Assembly (NCBI GenBank): GCA_003427395.1
Contig: BFEA01001002.1
Span: forward strand, 3,032-25,678
Direction of reading: 5' to 3'
Source of the DNA: Chara braunii
Taxonomy: Eukaryota > Streptophyta > Charophyceae > Charales > Characeae
Length of the DNA stretch: 22,647 bases
The first letter of the stretch is position 1; every line of letters starts with the position of its first letter. Of this stretch, positions 16,946 to 22,647 are shown piece by piece. Made by a program: the position numbers and the translations under genes. The notes under the pieces were generated by a model. That model saw only the letters and a program-made list of their open reading frames with translations, made no database searches and had not been told where the DNA came from.

Positions 16946-18168
16946 AAGTTGAGGGAAGTGGGGCAGTGTGTGGCTAAGGGAAGCTGCCCCCACCTGGTTA
17001 GGTCTTGTTGGGTCCACACTTGACTTAACTAGGTTGTGTGAGAGTAACTTTGGAGTGGCGAGACACTTTGAGATATTTCATGCAACAATTGGGAGAGGCA
17101 ACACTGAGAGGCACTCGCACCTGGAATCTGATTCAAGGGAGACAATTGGCGCCTTTAGGGCTTCCCTAAAGTAGGCGAGCTGGAGGGAAAGCAGCCATTC
17201 TGCATCAACGGACTGCAAGTTGCTACTTTGTTCTTCAGCATCGGCGGGGGATCCGGCGTTGCACCTTTGTGTTGGAGTCAGACCCTCCTAGTAGATAGGA
17301 CACTAGTGTAGGGGTGGTGTTAAAGGGGTCAGGAGGACCATATGAGAGGGGGGTGAGTTCTATTCATCTCTCAGGTAAGAGTCGTGCACCTACGGGATGC
17401 CCATGTATGTGTGTGTGTGGTATTGATTGCCTGTTGGGGTTACTCTGGGTTTCTTTTCCTACTACTCTGTGGTCTTGATTGGGAGTATGAGCATGCAAAC
17501 TGTTTTCTCACATGAGGGATGAAGAGATGAGGTATCTTGCTTTGAACGCCATATCTTTCTGCAGTGCATTGTCTTTTTGTCTCTGAACGGATGTAGAGTA
17601 GGTTCTTTCTGAAGTTGAAATTCGTTTTGCAGTTCGGTAGAGGAGGAAAGTAGGTCCATGTGGGACTCTTCTTGGTTGGGACTTGGTCACGACCTACTGG
17701 GGACTTTCTGGCTACCCCATGGGACCAGGCCCAAGCAAGAAGGGCCCCTTAGGCCCAAATCTGTTTGACGTTAGATCATTCTCTTTCTGTGTGGGTCGCA
17801 AAATTTTATTATTTGGTTAGAGCACTCGCTGCCAGGGTTGTCTCGGCTGAGATGTCTTCTATACTTTTACTGCACGGTCTGTGGCTTGACTCGCACCTTA
17901 TACACCACTCAATTCTTCATTGTTGCATGTCGTTACTCGTTGTCCGAATTTGTTGTACGTCCATGGAACTGATCAAATTGGACTCGAGGGGATCTCATAT
18001 TTGGTCTTATCACGCTGAGACGCTGGATCAGATTTCTCGTCTGAATTTTTTTATTTTATTTTTTTTATGGTTGCTCTCCAATCCAAATGTAATGTCGCTC
18101 CGGCTAGGAGTTCTACCTTCTCTTCTTTGATCTTTTCAATTTGTTTCTTTTTCTGAGTTCATATTTCG
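16946..18168 (+). other. Long untranslated leader of the gypsy element
   Basis: About 1.2 kb lies between the PBS and gag with no recognised coding content. Long leaders occur in plant gypsy elements, but the region could also hold unrelated sequence. Confidence 0.35.
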
Positions 18169-19880
18169 ATGTCCGTAGAGACTCGTGGACAAAAGGAAGA
18201 GAGAGAGAGAAGGGAGAGAGAGATCACCCATCTTGAGGGATTTGTTGAGTCTTTTTCCGTAATGCCTGAGAACCTCGGTAGTTCTAACATGGCCACGGTA
18301 AAGGCCTCTGTAGCCTTGAAGGCCCAAGTGGATGCAGCCAACGATGAGGACAAACCATTGTTCCAAGTCCTCTACGACAACACACTGGCAAGGCAAGAGA
18401 AGGCAGAGGAGGAAAAGCAGAAAACCGTTGTTGCAGACCATGAGGCGTTTTTTTTAAACAGTCCCCTCCTTCACTGACACTGAGGTCAAGAAAGATCTGG
18501 TCAAGCATGTGAGTGCTCTCATAGACTGCCACCAGCTAAGTGAAATGCCTTGTCAGATATCCAAATTGTTTGGCCAAGTAAGTCAACTGCAGATGCAAAT
18601 TGCGGAGATGGCCAAGGAGCACAGTGATCAAATGCAGCAGATGGCAAATCTGCATCAAGCCCGAATTCCTAATTCTCTTCCTCTACCTCCTGCCTCCAAT
18701 GCTGCTAACCAATCAGTTTTTGCTCCTCCCCATGCCTCTACTTCTTCGTCTCTAAGTGTGGTTCAATCCGGACCTGCGGTAGGTGTAGACCCCGCTGTCG
18801 CTGCAACAAGTGATAGCGCAGGGATTTTTGCAATTGTTGCAACCTCGAGTTCAGACACACCATTTGCTGGTGTTGGTTATAGTTGTCCCTATGTGGACAG
18901 AAAGGCGGTACAAAGACCGTCGAAGTACAATGGAAAGGAAGACGTGGAGCCCTGGATCGGTTCCATGAGAGCCTACTTCGAGGTACTGGGAACTCAATTG
19001 ATGAGCCAGTCCTTGATTTTTGGGACAAACGTTGAACCCGTCGTATGGGACTTCTTGGAAGTCCAAGCTATGCAAGCCAGGTATACTAAGATTAATCTGA
19101 CGCAATGGCTCAAGGCCACACACATGGCCACACTGGAAGATATATTGATTAAACAATACAAAGATCCACATGTTGCTGCAAGAGTACGGAACAAGCTTGA
19201 CAATCTCAAGCGCAACAAGTGGTCGAGCACCATGCACAACATGCAATTGTATTTTAGTGAACTTTTTGCTACTCCCGGGTTGAAAATGATTGCACAATCA
19301 TGCATGGATGTTGAGAGGTGCGGTTCCCACTACTTACGCACATCGCCTAGGCAGAGATCTCATTGGATACACGGACTGGCTCTCCCTCATGCAGGATGTA
19401 GTCCGCCTCGAGGCACAAGACCTCATTTCCACAGCAGGCAGCAGAAGCCTATAGGCGGCAAGCGGTTTAGAGGCATCAACCGCTTTGTTGTGCATGAATT
19501 ATTGGAGGCTGATAAGGAGGCCTATGCAAATGACCCCACTCTTGATGACGATCAAGAGCAGGACTCTGATACAACCTGCTCATCTTCAGTCCATGAATCT
19601 CATATTAACAATGATGAAGAAAAACTTAATGCCTTTAGAAAGTCTACCAATGTAAAAGGACCAAACCGGAACTGAGGGAAGAACTATGTCCCACTCCCCA
19701 AGGGAGACAAGATCCCAGCCAAGCCGAAGGATGCTGAAACCAAACCTTGTTTGGACCTCCGGATCAGCGAAAGTGAATGGAAGGCTAGGATCAAGAAGGG
19801 AGTTTGCTTGCATTGCCTGAAACCCAATCATAAATTCCAAACTTGTTATAGGCTGCAGAGAAACCCGAATCAGGCGTAGA
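18169..19880 (+). pseudogene. gag: Gypsy gag with CCHC zinc knuckle
   Basis: Gag forms the particle and packages RNA. The N-terminal part (MSVETRGQ..., K/E-rich, helical) starts at 18169. A frameshift at a run of eight T (18448-18456) leads to the next frame: HQLSEMPCQISKLFGQVSQL with Q/M-rich coiled-coil text, a P/S/A linker, then the capsid-like core PSKYNGKEDVEPWIGSMRAY, ARVRNKLDNLKRNKW and MQLYFSELF. TGA at 19673-19675 interrupts the frame, which then continues to the nucleocapsid knuckle C-x2-C-x4-H-x4-C (CLHCLKPNHKFQTC, 19805-19846) and TAG at 19878. The text between about 19300 and 19480 looks out of frame. Confidence 0.82.
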
Positions 19881-19881
19881 G

Positions 19882-20760
19882 TTGGCATCAACACCTTCTA
19901 CAGCAAGGGAGACTAAACCTGTCGCACACCAATCGTCCTCTCTTGAAGCCCCGTCATTTGCTAATTCCAAGGCTGATGCATGTTATGTACTCTATGATAA
20001 GCCTTGGGAGGAGCCCGAGAAGTTTAACTTCCACTACCACCTTGAGCATTGGGTTGAGATGAAACAGTGCGTGCTCAAGGAACAACAAAATTATTTTTTT
20101 TCAAGCTTCTCATTAACCATCACTACCTCCCTATCTTGGTTGATTGTGGCGCAACTAACTAACTTCATGTCTCCACATGGGGTACAAAAGGTGGGCTTGG
20201 GAATGAGGCTAGTGGAGTTGCAGGCCCTTGCTAGACCTAAGTAGGTAGCAAAGAAGTTGTCTCCTCTATTCATGCAGTCAAAGGTGTGTGCACTACCTTT
20301 GACAAAGATAAGGCAGTCACACATGCACTCAATTTCTATATACTTAACAAGTGCCCTTTCGACGCAGTCCTTGGGTTGGGCTGGTTACGGTCCCAATGCA
20401 AATTGACAGAGTGGAATTCCGATCTCTTTGTGGTGCATGATGCTTTGGGAAATGAACGCGCAGTATTACTAGACAAGAAGAGCGAATCCTAAGTAACCTA
20501 TCTCAATGCAATGCAGTTCCGCAAGAACTGGCGGAAGCACAAGGTGGAAGAGCAATTGTATGTTGCTTTTGTTCGTCCTAACCATGTGCCTTCTACTTTT
20601 CGGCTAGTACAAATCCTACTTTGCCTAATGTGCTTGCTTCTAGTATTTCTACTTTTCCACCTACGTCTAGTCCAAATGATTCTACTTTGGATTCGGTTGC
20701 CTTCACTACTAATCTGCGACCCGATTTAGGCGATCCTTTTTTTGATCCCCCACCCCTGAA
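19882..20760 (+). pseudogene. pol: Gypsy protease and protease-RT linker
   Basis: In the frame after a second run of eight T (20093-20100), the text gives PILVDCGAT with active-site D-C-G-A (20142-20153; the usual D-S-G/D-T-G has Cys here). An AACT unit present three times (20153-20164) introduces a stop; with two units the frame would continue into NFMSPHGVQKVGLG. The C-terminal half has CPFDAVLGLGWLRSQ (20286-20492), ending in TAA that is in frame with AMQFRKNWRKHKVEEQLYVA. A P/S/T-rich linker (20621-20780) precedes the inserted retroposon. The enzyme would cut the gag-pol polyprotein. Confidence 0.75.
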
Positions 20761-20779
20761 AATCCCAGCAAACATCCAA

Positions 20780-20782
<3 letters not shown>

Positions 20783-20814
<32 letters not shown>

Positions 20815-20960
20815 GGAAAAGCCCTCCTGTGCGAGGGGTGCTGATAAGAGCAGACACCACTAGCACCTGGGGGGATGCTCCATCTATTGGTGGGGAGCAA
20901 CACCTGCTGGAAAACGGGTCCAGCGTCCCTTGTACAGAATGAAGATATCGAGAATCAGGG
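20783..20960 (-). mobile_element. Poly(A)-tailed SINE-like retroposon, copy B
   Basis: It is read on minus and ends in 31 A (T run 20783-20813 on plus). The body shares ACAAGGGACGCTGGACCCG, TTTCCAGCA and TTGCTCCCC...AATAGATGGAGC with copy A at 5460-5579. The hairpin GCTGGA / TCCAGC with a 7-base loop (20906-20924) is conserved, with a compensatory pair change. Copy B has about 60 extra bases before the tail, including CCTCGCACAGGAGG. The 5' end is placed where similarity to copy A fades (about 20960). No convincing target-site duplication was found. It sits between protease and RT of the plus-strand gypsy element. Confidence 0.75.
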
Positions 20961-21140
20961 ACCACCTGCCAGCATTGATTGCTCAGGAGTCCAGAGGATT
21001 AACTGAGTAGGGGAGTAAACCTCTTCGCCCTGTTACAGGCGTCGAATACCCACTTTTGCACCCTAGTTCCTCCCTTTCCCAGCTCTCCTTGTCCCCAGTC
21101 ACTCGGTACACAAAGTTCACTCAACCGATTTTCAGAAGTT

Positions 21141-21808
21141 TTGGCCAAACCGCGTGAAGTCCTCACGCAATCAGTCAAACACACAATCGAGCTAGTAGAA
21201 GGCGTTGTTCCTCCAAAAGGTTGTGTATATCATATGGGATCTGATGAGTTGGGGGAACTCCGAAAGCAAATTGATGAGATGATTGATAAAGAGTGGATCA
21301 AGCCAAGCGAATATGAATTAGGTGCATCAGTTTTATTTGTCCCAAAGAAAGAAGGCAAGCTCTAAATGTGTATTGATTACTGCGGTCTAAACCGCATCAC
21401 AAGGAAGAATGCATACCCATTGCAACGCATAGATGATCTGCTTGATGTTGCAGGCAGGTGCAAGGTCTCTTCCAAGATCAATCTCGAGTTTGAGTACCAC
21501 CAGATTGAACTTGATCTTCCGGACCAGCACGAGACTGCGTTCAAGACACGCGATGGGCCTTACGAATTCACCGTAATGCCCTTCGGTCTCACGAACGCAC
21601 CAGCCACCTTTCAAAGTCTTATGGATAAGGTTCTCCGTAAATAGATTGGTCGATTTGTGGTTGTGTATCTGGATGACATCCTGATTTTCAACGAATCGAT
21701 CGAGGAACACATGAAGCACCTTGAGGAAATGTTCACCATCCTCAAGAAAATGCAGCTACATCTCAACTTAGAGAAATATGAGTTTGGGAGAGATAGAGTT
21801 GTCGAGCG
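21141..21808 (+). pseudogene. pol: Gypsy reverse transcriptase, 3'-truncated
   Basis: IELVEGVVPPKGCVYHMGSD, ELRKQIDEMIDKEWIKPS and ASVLFVPKKEGKL are followed by TAA (21363-21365). The same frame then continues with MCIDYCGLNRITRKNAYPL, SSKINLEFEYHQIELD (N where the first catalytic Asp usually is, in K-I-D-L), VMPFGLTNAPATFQ, and TAG (21642-21644). The catalytic pair follows in VVVYLDDILIF (21666-21677). Similarity to gypsy RT ends after LNLEKYEFGRDRVV near 21808. The stops plus the altered Asp make it inactive. Confidence 0.92.
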
Positions 21809-22540
21809 CATCGGCCCCCGCCTTTTTCTCGCAAAGGCGAGAGCCATCCCAGCTATGTCACGCAGGAGTGGGGATGACGCATAATTCCACGAACCGCCGA
21901 GACGGTCGGGGTCGCATCGTCCCTTCGCTGCTCTAGCCTGGTGCACCAGCTGTACATCCCCCGGTCCCCTATGACAGGATAGGTTCCCCCGGGGCATAAG
22001 CTTTCTTCCCTAAGGGGCTGTCACCACCCTTAGGGGCGTATCCCCACCGAGCTACTGACCCACGTGTGAAAGTTTTTACATGCAATCGCAGAGGTGAGTC
22101 AGTCAAGGGCGTTTTCTCGCTCGCTGTAGTATAGGTACACGTGATAAAACGCCTATTGAACCCAGACGTCGTTCGTCACTTAGGGCGCTGATCTCCTAAG
22201 AATGAAGCATACGCCGGTCGACTAGGGCGGTCTCGATCAAGCCTGCAAACCTCAATTTTAACCCTAGTCCCATACACACAATATACATATATATATCATA
22301 CTTGCGGCGCATCGACGTGCGCTACACCGCGCACACGCGCCGCACTGCGCACAGCGCACGACGCGCGCTCACGGGGTGCAGCGCACCCCGAAAATAAGGG
22401 GTCGAGAAAAGAAAAAAAAAGTTGGGGAGGGCTGTTTTAAACCCGAGTGGGATATTGCGTCATAAACCGCAAAAAAATATTGACAAAAATTTGAGGCCGC
22501 GCGGGGCCTCCGAAAAAAAAAAGGGGGGAAGTTCGTTTTT
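21809..22540. other. Non-coding, hairpin-rich GC region
   Basis: No coding or RNA gene is recognised. There are several perfect small fold-backs: CGCCTTT/AAAGGCG (about 21820-21840), CCCTAAGGG-type palindromes near 22010-22040, GGCGTTTT/AAAACGCC (about 22109-22153), GGGGTGC-AGC-GCACCCC (about 22375-22391) and GAGGCC/GGCCTC (about 22491-22509). A run of A10G6 (about 22513-22529) resembles a polypurine tract. The region may be the 3' remnant of another element. Confidence 0.4.
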
Positions 22541-22544
22541 TTGT

Positions 22545-22559
22545 TTGTGTGTGTGTGTG

Positions 22560-22623
<64 letters not shown>

Positions 22624-22647
22624 GTTTGTGTGTGTGTGTGTGTGTGT
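22545..22647. repeat. (TG)n microsatellite
   Basis: A near-perfect TG repeat, with interruptions at GC (about 22565) and GTTTG (about 22622), runs to the window's right edge. Confidence 0.97.

Larger units (their letters stand above)
16569..21808 (+). mobile_element. Second Ty3/gypsy retrotransposon, 3'-truncated
   Basis: The order on plus is putative LTR, PBS, leader, gag with CCHC knuckle, protease, (retroposon insert), RT. It is a different lineage from the minus-strand element: the protease reads DCGA and gag is retained. RNase H, integrase and 3' LTR are missing, because homology stops near 21808. Stops, T-run frameshifts and an inserted retroposon make it inactive. Confidence 0.85.

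Noticed and set aside
20093-20100. Programmed ribosomal frameshift in gag-pol.
   Set aside because: The T8 runs occur among other stops and indels, so decay explains them without a recoding signal. It is listed as a lesser possibility only.
22513-22529. Polypurine tract and 3' LTR of the plus-strand gypsy element.
   Set aside because: No LTR start (TG...) matching the putative 5' LTR follows, and a simple (TG)n repeat begins at once.
1-22647. CRISPR arrays, bacterial operons or riboswitches.
   Set aside because: No regularly spaced repeats with unique spacers, and all coding content is eukaryotic or retroelement in type.

Overview
This is a stretch of eukaryotic nuclear DNA that is rich in repeats and poor in genes. 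It contains no bacterial-type operons. Long dinucleotide microsatellites, two Ty3/gypsy retroelements, an APE-type LINE, short poly(A)-tailed retroposons, a U6 snRNA copy and short exon-like open stretches with splice signals all point to a large, transposon-laden genome. The U6 copy resembles plant U6 (gcataa before the 3' part), one LTR element has a plant-style initiator-Met tRNA primer-binding site, and the other ends in a chromodomain-like segment. A green-lineage genome, perhaps a charophyte alga such as Chara, fits best. That assignment is inference.

Layout. (1) 1-7000, mostly minus strand: remains of at least one intron-containing host gene. Read 5'->3' on the minus strand, exon-like pieces lie at 6451-6134 and 4981-4861, and both resemble parts of a cyclic-nucleotide-binding domain (CNBD). 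Further pieces lie at 2028-1745 (hydrophobic, membrane-like), 1247-1124 and 1083-940. The 2028-1745 and 1247-1124 pieces have matching splice phases, but a stop codon sits eight bases before the donor of the first. Between the pieces lie a decayed LINE 3' fragment (about 2960-3881), tandem duplications, and a U6 snRNA copy (5382-5621) split by a poly(A)-tailed retroposon. (2) 7000-8700: no recognised gene; the part nearest 8700 may be the 3' LTR of the next element. (3) 8738-12235, minus: a decayed Ty3/gypsy pol (protease, RT, RNase H, integrase, chromodomain-like tail) that has lost gag and its 5' LTR. (4) 12245-15120, minus: a LINE with an ORF1 remnant, APE endonuclease and RT that has lost its 3' part exactly where the gypsy element begins. 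(5) 15200-16560: unassigned, with an inverted repeat built around a splice-donor-like motif. (6) 16569-21808, plus: a second Ty3/gypsy element (putative 5' LTR, PBS, long leader, gag with CCHC knuckle, protease, RT) cut off in the RT. A second copy of the same retroposon family that split U6 is inserted between its protease and RT. (7) 21809-22647: a hairpin-rich GC region ending in a (TG)n microsatellite.

None of the retroelements looks autonomous: every pol region carries stops, frameshifts or truncations. The most informative observations are the retroposon family seen twice in this window (one copy inside U6, one inside a retrotransposon, sharing a hairpin with a compensatory base-pair change), the broken minus-strand host gene with CNBD-like exons, and the LINE/gypsy junction at which each element has lost the end it should have kept.
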